A stretch of 64,000 bases of DNA from Diadophis punctatus similis (lineage: Eukaryota > Chordata > Lepidosauria > Squamata > Dipsadidae): NCBI GenBank assembly GCA_023053685.1, contig JALIGW010000158.1, positions 269,232-333,231 of the forward strand, written 5' to 3'. Of this stretch, positions 23,575 through 36,052 are shown in pieces. Made by a program: the position numbers and the translations under genes. Position 1 is the first letter of the stretch, and every line of letters starts with the position of its first letter. The notes beneath the pieces were generated by a model that was given only the letters and a program-made list of their open reading frames with translations, was not told the origin of the DNA and ran no database searches.

Positions 23575-26562
23575 CAAGCGGGAATTCGGCTTTCCAGCCC
23601 GTGGGGAACAGGAATATGTGTTTCTTTTTCATTTCTGAGGTGTTTGTCAAAAGTGATGTTTTTGGACTGAATTGAATCCTAAGGCGAATGCTGTGTTAGA
23701 CTTTGGGCTAGCTCTTCAGGGTAGGCTCAGAATCGAAAATCAAGCGAGAATTTGGCTTTCCAGCCCGTGGGGAACAGGAATATGTGTTTCTTTTTCATTT
23801 CTGAGGTGTTTGTCAAAAGTGATGTTTTTGGGCTGAATTGAGAACTAAGGCGAATTCCGTGTTAGACATTGGGCTTTCTCTTCAGGGAAAGCTCGGAATC
23901 GAAAATCAAGCGAGAATTTGGCTTTCCAGCCCGTGGGGAACAGGAATATGTGTTTCTTTTTCATTTCTGAGGTGTTTGTCAAAAGTGATGTTTTTGGGCT
24001 GAATTGAGAAATAAGGCGAATGCTGTGTTAGACTTTGGGCTAGCTCTTCAGGGTAGGCTCGGAATCGAAAATCAAGCGAGAATTCGGCTTTCCAGCACGT
24101 GGGGAACAGGAATATGTGTTTCTTTTTCATTTCTGAGGTGTTTGTCAAAAGTGATGTTTTTGGGCTGAATTGAGAACTAAGGCGAATTCCGTGTTAGACA
24201 TTGGGCTTTCTCTTCAGGGAAAGCTCGGAATCAAAAATCAAGCGAGAATTCGGCTTTCCAGCCTGTGGGGAACAGGAATATGTGTTTCATTTTCATTTCT
24301 GAGGTGTTTGTCAAAAGTCATGTTTTTTGGCTGTATTGAGTCCTAAGGCGAATGCTGTGTTAGACTTTGGGCTAGCTCTTCAGGGTAGGCTCGGAATCAA
24401 AATTCAAGCGAGAATTCGGCTTTCCAGCACGTGGGGAACAGGAATATGTGTTTCTTTTTCATTTCTGAGGTGTTTGTCAAAAGTGATGTTTTTGGGCTGA
24501 ATTGAGAACTAAGGCGAATTCCGTGTTAGACATTGGGCTTTCTCTTCAGGGAAAGCTCGGAATCAAAAATCAAGCGATAATTCGGCTTTCCAGCCTGTGG
24601 GGAACAGGAATATGTGTTTCATTTTCATTTCTGAGGTGTTTGTCAAAAGTCATGTTTTTTGGCTGTATTGAGTCCTAAGGCGAATGCTGTGTTAGACTTT
24701 GGGCTAGCTCTTCAGGGTAGGCTCGGAATCGAAAATCAAGCGAGAATTCAGCTTTCCAGCCTGTGGGGAACGGGAATATGTGTTTCTTTTTCATTTCTGA
24801 GGTGTTTGTCAAAAGTGATGTTTTTGGGCTGAATTGAATCCTAAGGCGAATGCTGTGTTAGACTTTCGGCTAGCTCTTCAGGGTAGGCTCGGAATCGAAA
24901 ATCAAGCGAGAATTTGGCTTTCCAGCCTGTGGGGAACAGGAATATGTGTTTCTTTTTCATTTCTGAGGTGTTTCTCAAAAGTGATGTTTTTGGGCTGAAT
25001 TGAGAAATAAGGCGAATGCTGTGTTAGACCTTGGGCTAGCTCTTCAGGGTAGGCTCGGAATCAAAATTCAAGCGAGAATTCGGCTTTCCAGCCCGTGGGG
25101 AACAGGAATATGTGTTTCATTTTCATTTCTGAGGTGTTTGTCAAAAGTCATGTTTTTTGGCTGTATTGAGTCCTAAGGCGAATGCTGTGTTAGACTTTGG
25201 GCTAGCTCTTCAGGGTAGGCTTGGAATCGAAAATCAAGCGAGAATTCAGCTTTCCAGCCTGTGGGGAACGGGAATATGTGTTTCTTTTTCATTTCTGAGG
25301 TGTTTGTCAAAAGTCATGTTTTTTGGCTGTATTGAGTCCTGAGGCGAATGCTGTGTTAGACTTTGGGCTAGCTCTTCAGGGTAGGCTCGGAATCAAAATT
25401 CAAGCGAGAATTCGGCTTTCCAGCACGTGGGGAACAGGAATATGTGTTTCTTTTTCATTTCTGAGGTGTTTGTCAAAAGTGATGTTTTTGGGCTGAATTG
25501 AGAACTAAGGCGAATTCCGTGTTAGACATTGGGCTTTCTCTTCAGGGAAAGCTCGGAATCAAAAATCAAGCGAGAATTCGGCTTTCCAGCCTGTGGGGAA
25601 CAGGAATATGTGTTTCATTTTCATTTCTGAGGTGTTTGTCAAAAGTCATGTTTTTTGGCTGTATTGAGTCCTAAGGCGAATGCTGTGTTAGACTTTGGGC
25701 TAGCTCTTCAGGGTAGGCTCGGAATCGAAAATCAAGCGAGAATTCAGCTTTCCAGCCTGTGGGGAACGGGAATATGTGTTTCTTTTTCATTTCTGAGGTG
25801 TTTGTCAAAAGTGATGTTTTTGGGCTGAATTGAATCCTAAGGCGAATGCTGTGTTAGACTTTGGGCTAGCTCTTCAGGGTAGGCTCGGAATCGAAAATCA
25901 AGCGAGAATTTGGCTTTCCAGCACGTGCGGAACAGGAATATTTCTTTCTTTTTCATTTCTGAGGTGTTTGTCAAAAGTGATGTTTTTGGGCTGAATTGAG
26001 ACATAAGGCGAATGCTGTGTTAGACTTTGGGCTAGCTCTTCAGGGTAGGCTCGGAATCAAAATTCAAGCGAGAATTCGGCTTTCCAGCCCGTGGGGAACA
26101 GGAATATGTGTTTCTTTTTCATTTCTGAGGTGTTTGTCAAAAGTGATGTTTTTGGGCTGAATTGAATCCTAAGGCGAATGCTGTGTTAGACTTTGGGCTA
26201 GCTCTTCAGGGGAGGCTCGGAATCGAAAATCAAGCGAGAATTCAGCTTTCAAGCATGTGGGGAACAGGAATATGTGTTTCTTTTTCATTTTTGAGGTGTT
26301 TGTCAAAAGTGATGTTTTTGGGCTGAATTGAATCCTAAGGCGAATGCTGTGTTAGACTTTCGGCTAGCTCTTCAGGGTAGGCTCGGAATCGAAAATCAAG
26401 CGAGAATTTGGCTTTCCAGCACGTGGGGAACAGGAATATTTCTTTCTTTTTCATTTCTGAGGTGTTTGTCAAAAGTGATGTTTTTGGGCTGAATTGAGAA
26501 CTAAGGCGAATGCTGTGTTAGACCTTGGGCTAGCTCTTCAGGGAAAGGTCGGAATCAAAAAT
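23575..26562 (+). repeat. HOR unit B4 (18 monomers, 2988 bp)
   Basis: Bounded by CAAGCGGG at 23575 and CAAGCGGA at 26563. Its first part repeats B3 with very few differences, for example GCTCAGAATCG at about 23727 in place of GCTCGGAATCG. The right part has GAGACATAAGG at 25998 and a CTTTCAAGCATG monomer near 26250. That last mark is then inherited at 28740, 30403, 33387, 33886, 35544, 39196 and 40523. Confidence 0.8.
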
Positions 26563-29052
26563 CAAGCGGAAATTCGGCTTTCCAGCCCGTGGGGAACAGG
26601 AATATGTGTTTCTTTTTCATTTCTGAGGTGTTTGTCAAAAGTGATGTTTTTGGACTGAATTGAATCCTAAGGCGAATGCTGTGTTAGACTTTGGGCTAGC
26701 TCTTCAGGGTAGGCTCAGAATCGAAAATCAAGCGAGAATTTGGCTTTCCAGCCCGTGGGGAACAGGAATATGTGTTTCTTTTTCATTTCTGAGGTGTTTG
26801 TCAAAAGTGATGTTTTTGGGCTGAATTGAGAACTAAGGCGAATTCCGTGTTAGACATTGGGCTTTCTCTTCAGGGAAAGCTCGGAATCGAAAATCAAGCG
26901 AGAATTTGGCTTTCCAGCCCGTGGGGAACAGGAATATGTGTTTCTTTTTCATTTCTGAGGTGTTTGTCAAAAGTGATGTTTTTGGGCTGAATTGAGAAAT
27001 AAGGCGAATGCTGTGTTAGACTTTGGGCTAGCTCTTCAGGGTAGGCTCGGAATCGAAAATCAAGCGAGAATTCGGCTTTCCAGCCTGTGGGGAACAGGAA
27101 TATGTGTTTCATTTTCATTTCTGAGGTGTTTGTCAAAAGTCATGTTTTTTGGCTGTATTGAGTCCTAAGGCGAATGCTGTGTTAGACTTTGGGCTAGCTC
27201 TTCAGGGTAGGCTCGGAATCGAAAATCAAGCGAGAATTCAGCTTTCCAGCCTGTGGGGAACGGGAATATGTGTTTCTTTTTCATTTCTGAGGTGTTTGTC
27301 AAAAGTGATGTTTTTGGGCTGAATTGAATCCTAAGGCGAATGCTGTGTTAGACTTTCGGCTAGCTCTTCAGGGTAGGCTCGGAATCGAAAATCAAGCGAG
27401 AATTTGGCTTTCCAGCCTGTGGGGAACAGGAATATGTGTTTCTTTTTCATTTCTGAGGTGTTTCTCAAAAGTGATGTTTTTGGGCTGAATTGAGAAATAA
27501 GGCGAATGCTGTGTTAGACCTTGGGCTAGCTCTTCAGGGTAGGCTCGGAATCAAAATTCAAGCGAGAATTCGGCTTTCCAGCCCGTGGGGAACATGAATA
27601 TGTGTTTCATTTTCATTTCTGAGGTGTTTGTCAAAAGTCATGTTTTTTGGCTGTATTGAGTCCTAAGGCGAATGCTGTGTTAGACTTTGGGCTAGCTCTT
27701 CAGGGTAGGCTTGGAATCGAAAATCAAGCGAGAATTCAGCTTTCCAGCCTGTGGGGAACGGGAATATGTGTTTCTTTTTCATTTCTGAGGTGTTTGTCAA
27801 AAGTCATGTTTTTTGGCTGTATTGAGTCCTAAGGCGAATGCTGTGTTAGACTTTGGGCTAGCTCTTCAGGGTAGGCTCGGAATCAAAATTCAAGCGAGAA
27901 TTCGGCTTTCCAGCACATGGGGAACAGGAATATGTGTTTCTTTTTCATTTCTGAGGTGTTTGTCAAAAGTGATGTTTTTGGGCTGAATTGAGAACTAAGG
28001 CGAATTCCGTGTTAGACATTGGGCTTTCTCTTCAGGGAAAGCTCGGAATCAAAAATCAAGCGAGAATTCGGCTTTCCAGCCTGTGGGGAACAGGAATATG
28101 TGTTTCATTTTCATTTCTGAGGTGTTTGTCAAAAGTCATGTTTTTTGGCTGTATTGAGTCCTAAGGCGAATGCTGTGTTAGACTTTGGGCTAGCTCTTCA
28201 GGGTAGGCTCGGAATCGAAAATCAAGCGAGAATTCAGCTTTCCAGCCTGTGGGGAACGGGAATATGTGTTTCTTTTTCATTTCTGAGGTGTTTGTCAAAA
28301 GTGATGTTTTTGGGCTGAATTGAATCCTAAGGCGAATGCTGTGTTAGACTTTGGGCTAGCTCTTCAGGGTAGGCTCGGAATCGAAAATCAAGCGAGAATT
28401 TGGCTTTCCAGCACGTGCGGAACAGGAATATTTCTTTCTTTTTCATTTCTGAGGTGTTTGTCAAAAGTGATGTTTTTGGGCTGAATTGAGACATAAGGCG
28501 AATGCTGTGTTAGACTTTGGGCTAGCTCTTCAGGGTAGGCTCGGAATCAAAATTCAAGCGAGAATTCGGCTTTCCAGCCCGTGGGGAACAGGAATATGTG
28601 TTTCTTTTTCATTTCTGAGGTGTTTGTCAAAAGTGATGTTTTTGGGCTGAATTGAATCCTAAGGCGAATGCTGTGTTAGACTTTGGGCTAGCTCTTCAGG
28701 GGAGGCTCGGAATCGAAAATCAAGCGAGAATTCAGCTTTCAAGCATGTGGGGAACAGGAATATGTGTTTCTTTTTCATTTTTGAGGTGTTTGTCAAAAGT
28801 GATGTTTTTGGGCTGAATTGAATCCTAAGGCGAATGCTGTGTTAGACTTTCGGCTAGCTCTTCAGGGTAGGCTCGGAATCGAAAATCAAGCGAGAATTTG
28901 GCTTTCCAGCACGTGGGGAACAGGAATATTTCTTTCTTTTTCATTTCTGAGGTGTTTGTCAAAAGTGATGTTTTTGGGCTGAATTGAGAACTAAGGCGAA
29001 TGCTGTGTTAGACCTTGGGCTAGCTCTTCAGGGAAAGGTCGGAATCAAAAAT
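26563..29052 (+). repeat. HOR unit B5 (15 monomers, 2490 bp)
   Basis: Bounded by CAAGCGGA at 26563 and CAAGCGGG at 29053. Relative to B4 it lacks three monomers (498 bp): the distance from the GAGAAATAAGG block at 26.89 kb to the GTATTGAG pair at 27.65 kb is 753 bp, against 1251 bp in B3, B4 and the unit starting at 30713. Everything to the right stays collinear with B4: GAGACATAAGG at 28488 is 2490 bp after 25998. Confidence 0.8.
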
Positions 29053-30712
29053 CAAGCGGGAATTCGGCTTTCCAGCCCGTGGGGAACAGGAATATGTGTT
29101 TCTTTTTCATTTCTGAGGTGTTTGTCAAAAGTGATGTTTTTGGACTGAATTGAATCCTAAGGCGAATGCTGTGTTAGACTTTGGGCTAGCTCTTCAGGGT
29201 AGGCTCAGAATCGAAAATCAAGCGAGAATTTGGCTTTCCAGCCCGTGGGGAACAGGAATATGTGTTTCTTTTTCATTTCTGAGGTGTTTGTCAAAAGTGA
29301 TGTTTTTGGGCTGAATTGAGAACTAAGGCGAATTCCGTGTTAGACATTGGGCTTTCTCTTCAGGGAAAGCTCGGAATCGAAAATCAAGCGAGAATTTGGC
29401 TTTCCAGCCCGTGGGGAACAGGAATATGTGTTTCTTTTTCATTTCTGAGGTGTTTGTCAAAAGTGATGTTTTTGGGCTGAATTGAGAAATAAGGCGAATG
29501 CTGTGTTAGACTTTGGGCTAGCTCTTCAGGGTAGGCTCGGAATCGAAAATCAAGCGAGAATTCGGCTTTCCAGCACGTGGGGAACAGGAATATGTGTTTC
29601 TTTTTCATTTCTGAGGTGTTTGTCAAAAGTGATGTTTTTGGGCTGAATTGAGAACTAAGGCGAATTCCGTGTTAGACATTGGGCTTTCTCTTCAGGGAAA
29701 GCTCGGAATCAAAAATCAAGCGAGAATTCGGCTTTCCAGCCTGTGGGGAACAGGAATATGTGTTTCATTTTCATTTCTGAGGTGTTTGTCAAAAGTCATG
29801 TTTTTTGGCTGTATTGAGTCCTAAGACGAATGCTGTGTTAGACTTTGGGCTAGCTCTTCAGGGTAGGCTCGGAATCAAAATTCAAGCGAGAATTCGGCTT
29901 TCCAGCACGTGGGGAACAGGAATATGTGTTTCTTTTTCATTTCTGAGGTGTTTGTCAAAAGTGATGTTTTTGGGCTGAATTGAGAACTAAGGCGAATTCC
30001 GTGTTAGACATTGGGCTTTCTCTTCAGGGAAAGCTCGGAATCAAAAATCAAGCGATAATTCGGCTTTCCAGCCTGTGGGGAACAGGAATATGTGTTTCAT
30101 TTTCATTTCTGAGGTGTTTGTCAAAAGTCATGTTTTTTGGCTGTATTGAGTCCTAAGGCGAATGCTGTGTTAGACTTTGGGCTAGCTCTTCAGGGTAGGC
30201 TCGGAATCGAAAATCAAGCAAGAATTCAGCTTTCCAGCCTGTGGGGAACAGGAATATGTGTTTCTTTTTCATTTCTGAGGTGTTTGTCAAAAGTGATGTT
30301 TTTGGGCTGAATTGAATCCTAAGGCGAATGCTGTGTTAGACTTTGGGCTAGCTCTTCAGGGGAGGCTCGGAATCGAAAATCAAGCGAGAATTCAGCTTTC
30401 AAGCATGTGGGGAACAGGAATATGTGTTTCTTTTTCATTTTTGAGGTGTTTGTCAAAAGTGATGTTTTTGGGCTGAATTGAATCCTAAGGCGAATGCTGT
30501 GTTAGACTTTCGGCTAGCTCTTCAGGGTAGGCTCGGAATCGAAAATCAAGCGAGAATTTGGCTTTCCAGCACGTGGGGAACAGGAATATTTCTTTCTTTT
30601 TCATTTCTGAGGTGTTTGTCAAAAGTGATGTTTTTGGGCTGAATTGAGAACTAAGGCGAATGCTGTGTTAGACCTTGGGCTAGCTCTTCAGGGAAAGGTC
30701 GGAATCAAAAAT
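29053..30712 (+). repeat. HOR unit B6 (10 monomers, 1660 bp)
   Basis: The shortest B unit, bounded by CAAGCGGG at 29053 and 30713. It starts like the others (GCTCAGAATCG, the GAGAAATAAGG block at 29.38 kb, CAAGCGATAATTC near 30.05 kb). It then jumps at about 30.25-30.35 kb straight to the CTTTCAAGCATG and AATATTTCTTTC monomers, skipping the GTTTCTC, double GTATTGAG and GAGACATAAGG monomers. Confidence 0.8.
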
Positions 30713-33280
30713 CAAGCGGGAATTCGGCTTTCCAGCCCGTGGGGAACAGGAATATGTGTTTCTTTTTCATTTCTGAGGTGTTTGTCAAAAGTGATGTTTT
30801 TGGACTGAATTGAATCCTAAGGCGAATGCTGTGTTAGACTTTGGGCTAGCTCTTCAGGGTAGGCTCAGAATCGAAAATCAAGCGAGAATTTGGCTTTCCA
30901 GCCCGTGGGGAACAGGAATATGTGTTTCTTTTTCATTTCTGAGGTGTTTGTCAAAAGTGATGTTTTTGGGCTGAATTGAGAACTAAGGCGAATTCCGTGT
31001 TAGACATTGGGCTTTCTCTTCAGGGAAAGCTCGGAATCGAAAATCAAGCGAGAATTTGGCTTTCCAGCCCGTGGGGAACAGGAATATGTGTTTCTTTTTC
31101 ATTTCTGAGGTGTTTGTCAAAAGTGATGTTTTTGGGCTGAATTGAGAAATAAGGCGAATGCTGTGTTAGACTTTGGGCTAGCTCTTCAGGGTAGGCTCGG
31201 AATCGAAAATCAAGCGAGAATTCAGCTTTCCAGCACGTGGGGAACAGGAATATGTGTTTCTTTTTCATTTCTGAGGTGTTTGTCAAAAGTGATGTTTTTG
31301 GGCTGAATTGAGAACTAAGGCGAATTCCGTGTTAGACATTGGGCTTTCTCTTCAGGGAAAGCTCGGAATCAAAAATCAAGCGAGAATTCGGCTTTCCAGC
31401 CTGTGGGGAACAGGAATATGTGTTTCATTTTCATTTCTGAGGTGTTTGTCAAAAGTCATGTTTTTTGGCTGTATTGAGTCCTAAGGCGAATGCTGTGTTA
31501 GACTTTGGGCTAGCTCTTCAGGGTAGGCTCGGAATCAAAATTCAAGCGAGAATTCGGCTTTCCAGCACGTGGGGAACAGGAATATGTGTTTCTTTTTCAT
31601 TTCTGAGGTGTTTGTCAAAAGTGATGTTTTTGGGCTGAATTGAGAACTAAGGCGAATTCCGTGTTAGACATTGGGCTTTCTCTTCAGGGAAAGCTCGGAA
31701 TCAAAAATCAAGCGATAATTCGGCTTTCCAGCCTGTGGGGAACAGGAATATGTGTTTCATTTTCATTTCTGAGGTGTTTGTCAAAAGTCATGTTTTTTGG
31801 CTGTATTGAGTCCTAAGGCGAATGCTGTGTTAGACTTTGGGCTAGCTCTTCAGGGTAGGCTCGGAATCGAAAATCAAGCGAGAATTCAGCTTTCCAGCCT
31901 GTGGGGAACAGGAATATGTGTTTCTTTTTCATTTCTGAGGTGTTTGTCAAAAGTGATGTTTTTGGGCTGAATTGAATCCTAAGGCGAATGCTGTGTTAGA
32001 CTTTCGGCTAGCTCTTCAGGGTAGGCTCGGAATCGAAAATCAAGCGAGAATTTGGCTTTCCAGCCTGTGGGGAACAGGAATATGTGTTTCTTTTTCATTT
32101 CTGAGGTGTTTCTCAAAAGTGATGTTTTTGGGCTGAATTGAGAAATAAGGCGAATGCTGTGTTAGACCTTGGGCTAGCTCTTCAGGGTAGGCTCGGAATC
32201 AAAATTCAAGCGAGAATTCGGCTTTCCAGCCCGTGGGGAACAGGAATATGTGTTTCATTTTCATTTCTGAGGTGTTTGTCAAAAGTCATGTTTTTTGGCT
32301 GTATTGAGTCCTAAGGCGAATGCTGTGTTAGACTTTGGGCTAGCTCTTCAGGGTAGGCTCGGAATCGAAAATCAAGCGAGAATTCAGCTTTCCAGCCTGT
32401 GGGGAACGGGAATATGTGTTTCTTTTTCATTTCTGAGGTGTTTGTCAAAAGTCATGTTTTTTGGCTGTATTGAGTCCTAAGGCGAATGCTGTGTTAGACT
32501 TTGGGCTAGCTCTTCAGGGTAGGCTCGGAATCAAAATTCAAGCGAGAATTCGGCTTTCCAGCACGTGGGGAACAGGAATATGTGTTTCTTTTTCATTTCT
32601 GAGGTGTTTGTCAAAAGTGATGTTTTTGGGCTGAATTGAGAACTAAGGCGAATTCCGTGTTAGACATTGGGCTTTCTCTTCAGGGAAAGCTCGGAATCAA
32701 AAATCAAGCGAGAATTCGGCTTTCCAGCCTGTGGGGAACAGGAATATGTGTTTCATTTTCATTTCTGAGGTGTTTGTCAAAAGTCATGTTTTTTGGCTGT
32801 ATTGAGTCCTAAGGCGAATGCTGTGTTAGACTTTGGGCTAGCTCTTCAGGGTAGGCTCGGAATCGAAAATCAAGCGAGAATTCAGCTTTCCAGCCTGTGG
32901 GGAACGGGAATATGTGTTTCTTTTTCATTTCTGAGGTGTTTGTCAAAAGTGATGTTTTTGGGCTGAATTGAATCCTAAGGCGAATGCTGTGTTAGACTTT
33001 GGGCTAGCTCTTCAGGGTAGGCTCGGAATCGAAAATCAAGCGAGAATTTGGCTTTCCAGCACGTGCGGAACAGGAATATTTCTTTCTTTTTCATTTCTGA
33101 GGTGTTTGTCAAAAGTGATGTTTTTGGGCTGAATTGAGACATAAGGCGAATGCTGTGTTAGACTTTGGGCTAGCTCTTCAGGGTAGGCTCGGAATCAAAA
33201 TTCAAGCGAGAATTCGGCTTTCCAGCCCGTGGGGAACAGGAATATGTGTTTCTTTTTCATTTCTGAGGTGTTTGTCAAAA
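30713..33280 (+). repeat. HOR unit B7, left part, merging into region C
   Basis: Starts with CAAGCGGG at 30713 and is collinear with B3/B4: GAGAAATAAGG block at 31.04 kb, CAAGCGATAATTC near 31.71 kb, GTTTCTC near 32.11 kb, GTATTGAG pair at 32.30 kb (again 1251 bp downstream) and GAGACATAAGG at 33136. No further CAAGCGGG mark follows. From 33.3 kb the order is changed by new short duplications, so I end the unit there as a matter of convenience. Confidence 0.75.
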
Positions 33281-34452
33281 GTGATGTTTTTGGGCTGAAT
33301 TGAATCCTAAGGCGAATGCTGTGTTAGACTTTGGGGTAGCTCTTCAGGGGAGGCTCGGAATCGAAAATCAAGCGAGAATTCAGCTTTCAAGCATGTGGGG
33401 AACAGGAATATGTGTTTCTTTTTCATTTTTGAGGTGTTTGTCAAAAGTGATGTTTTTGGGCTGAATTGAATCCTAAGGCGAATGCTGTGTTAGACTTTCG
33501 GCTAGCTCTTCAGGGTAGGCTCGGAATCGAAAATCAAGCGAGAATTTGGCTTTCCAGCACGTGGGGAACAGGAATATTTCTTTCTTTTTCATTTCTGAGG
33601 TGTTTGTCAAAAGTGATGTTTTTGGGCTGAATTGAGAACTAAGGCGAATTCCGTGTTAGACATTGGGCTTTCTCTTCAGGGAAAGCTCGGAATCAAAAAT
33701 CAAGCGAGAATTCGGCTTTCCAGCCTGTGGGGAACAGGAATATGTGTTTCTTTTTCATTTCTGAGGTGTTTGTCAAAAGTGATGTTTTTGGGCTGAATTG
33801 AATCCTAAGGCGAATGCTGTGTTAGACTTTGGGGTAGCTCTTCAGGGGAGGCTCGGAATCGAAAATCAAGCGAGAATTCAGCTTTCAAGCATGTGGGGAA
33901 CAGGAATATGTGTTTCTTTTTCATTTTTGAGGTGTTTGTCAAAAGTGATGTTTTTGGGCTGAATTGAATCCTAAGGCGAATGCTGTGTTAGACTTTCGGC
34001 TAGCTCTTCAGGGTAGGCTCGGAATCGAAAATCAAGCGAGAATTTGGCTTTCCAGCACGTGGGGAACAGGAATATTTCTTTCTTTTTCATTTCTGAGGTG
34101 TTTGTCAAAAGTGATGTTTTTGGGCTGAATTGAGAACTAAGGCGAATTCCGTGTTAGACATTGGGCTTTCTCTTCAGGGAAAGCTCGGAATCAAAAATCA
34201 AGCGAGAATTCGGCTTTCCAGCCTGTGGGGAACAGGAATATGTGTTTCATTTTCATTTCTGAGGTGTTTGTCAAAAGTCATGTTTTTTGGCTGTATTGAG
34301 TCCTAAGGCGAATGCTGTGTTAGACCTTGGGCTAGCTCTTCAGGGTAGGCTCGGAATCAAAATTCAAGCGAGAATTCGGCTTTCCAGCCCGTGGGGAACA
34401 GGAATATGTGTTTCATTTTCATTTCTGAGGTGTTTGTCAAAAGTCATGTTTT
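32295..34452 (+). repeat. HOR unit C1 (13 monomers, 2158 bp)
   Basis: Monomer order repeats at an offset of 2158 bp: the GTATTGAG pair at 32295 matches 34453, and GAGACATAAGG at 33136 matches 35294. The offset is exactly 13 x 166, so no net indel separates the copies. The unit includes a three-monomer duplication at 33.3-34.3 kb, which is not repeated in the next copy. Confidence 0.8.
33331..34326 (+). repeat. Three-monomer (498 bp) tandem duplication
   Basis: The private change TTGGGGTAGC (for TTGGGCTAGC) occurs at 33331 and again at 33829, 498 bp later, each followed by the same CTTTCAAGCATG, AATATTTCTTTC and ACATTGGGC monomers. It appears once more at 35489 (1660 bp on), within the next C unit. 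Edges are placed at the marker and are accurate to about one monomer. Confidence 0.8.
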
Positions 34453-36052
34453 TTGGCTGTATTGAGTCCTAAGGCGAATGCTGTGTTAGACTTTGGGCTA
34501 GCTCTTCAGGGTAGGCTCGGAATCGAAAATCAAGCGAGAATTCAGCTTTCCAGCCTGTGGGGAACGGGAATATGTGTTTCTTTTTCATTTCTGAGGTGTT
34601 TGTCAAAAGTCATGTTTTTTGGCTGTATTGAGTCCTAAGGCGAATGCTGTGTTAGACTTTGGGCTAGCTCTTCAGGGTAGGCTCGGAATCAAAATTCAAG
34701 CGAGAATTCGGCTTTCCAGCACGTGGGGAACAGGAATATGTGTTTCTTTTTCATTTCTGAGGTGTTTGTCAAAAGTGATGTTTTTGGGCTGAATTGAGAA
34801 CTAAGGCGAATTCCGTGTTAGACATTGGGCTTTCTCTTCAGGGAAAGCTCGGAATCAAAAATCAAGCGAGAATTCGGCTTTCCAGCCTGTGGGGAACAGG
34901 AATATGTGTTTCATTTTCATTTCTGAGGTGTTTGTCAAAAGTCATGTTTTTTGGCTGTATTGAGTCCTAAGGCGAATGCTGTGTTAGACTTTGGGCTAGC
35001 TCTTCAGGGTAGGCTCGGAATCGAAAATCAAGCGAGAATTCAGCTTTCCAGCCTGTGGGGAACGGGAATATGTGTTTCTTTTTCATTTCTGAGGTGTTTG
35101 TCAAAAGTGATGTTTTTGGGCTGAATTGAATCCTAAGGCGAATGCTGTGTTAGACTTTGGGCTAGCTCTTCAGGGTAGGCTCGGAATCGAAAATCAAGCG
35201 AGAATTTGGCTTTCCAGCACGTGCGGAACAGGAATATTTCTTTCTTTTTCATTTCTGAGGTGTTTGTCAAAAGTGATGTTTTTGGGCTGAATTGAGACAT
35301 AAGGCGAATGCTGTGTTAGACTTTGGGCTAGCTCTTCAGGGTAGGCTCGGAATCAAAATTCAAGCGAGAATTCGGCTTTCCAGCCCGTGGGGAACAGGAA
35401 TATGTGTTTCTTTTTCATTTCTGAGGTGTTTGTCAAAAGTGATGTTTTTGGGCTGAATTGAATCCTAAGGCGAATGCTGTGTTAGACTTTGGGGTAGCTC
35501 TTCAGGGGAGGCTCGGAATCGAAAATCAAGCGAGAATTCAGCTTTCAAGCATGTGGGGAACAGGAATATGTGTTTCTTTTTCATTTTTGAGGTGTTTGTC
35601 AAAAGTGATGTTTTTGGGCTGAATTGAATCCTAAGGCGAATGCTGTGTTAGACTTTCGGCTAGCTCTTCAGGGTAGGCTCGGAATCGAAAATCAAGCGAG
35701 AATTTGGCTTTCCAGCACGTGGGGAACAGGAATATTTCTTTCTTTTTCATTTCTGAGGTGTTTGTCAAAAGTGATGTTTTTGGGCTGAATTGAGAACTAA
35801 GGCGAATTCCGTGTTAGACATTGGGCTTTCTCTTCAGGGAAAGCTCGGAATCAAAAATCAAGCGAGAATTCGGCTTTCCAGCCTGTGGGGAACAGGAATA
35901 TGTGTTTCATTTTCATTTCTGAGGTGTTTGTCAAAAGTCATGTTTTTTGGCTGTATTGAGTCCTAAGGCGAATGCTGTGTTAGACTTTGGGCTAGCTCTT
36001 CAGGGTAGGCTCGGAATCGAAAATCAAGCGAGAATTCAGCTTTCCAGCCTGT

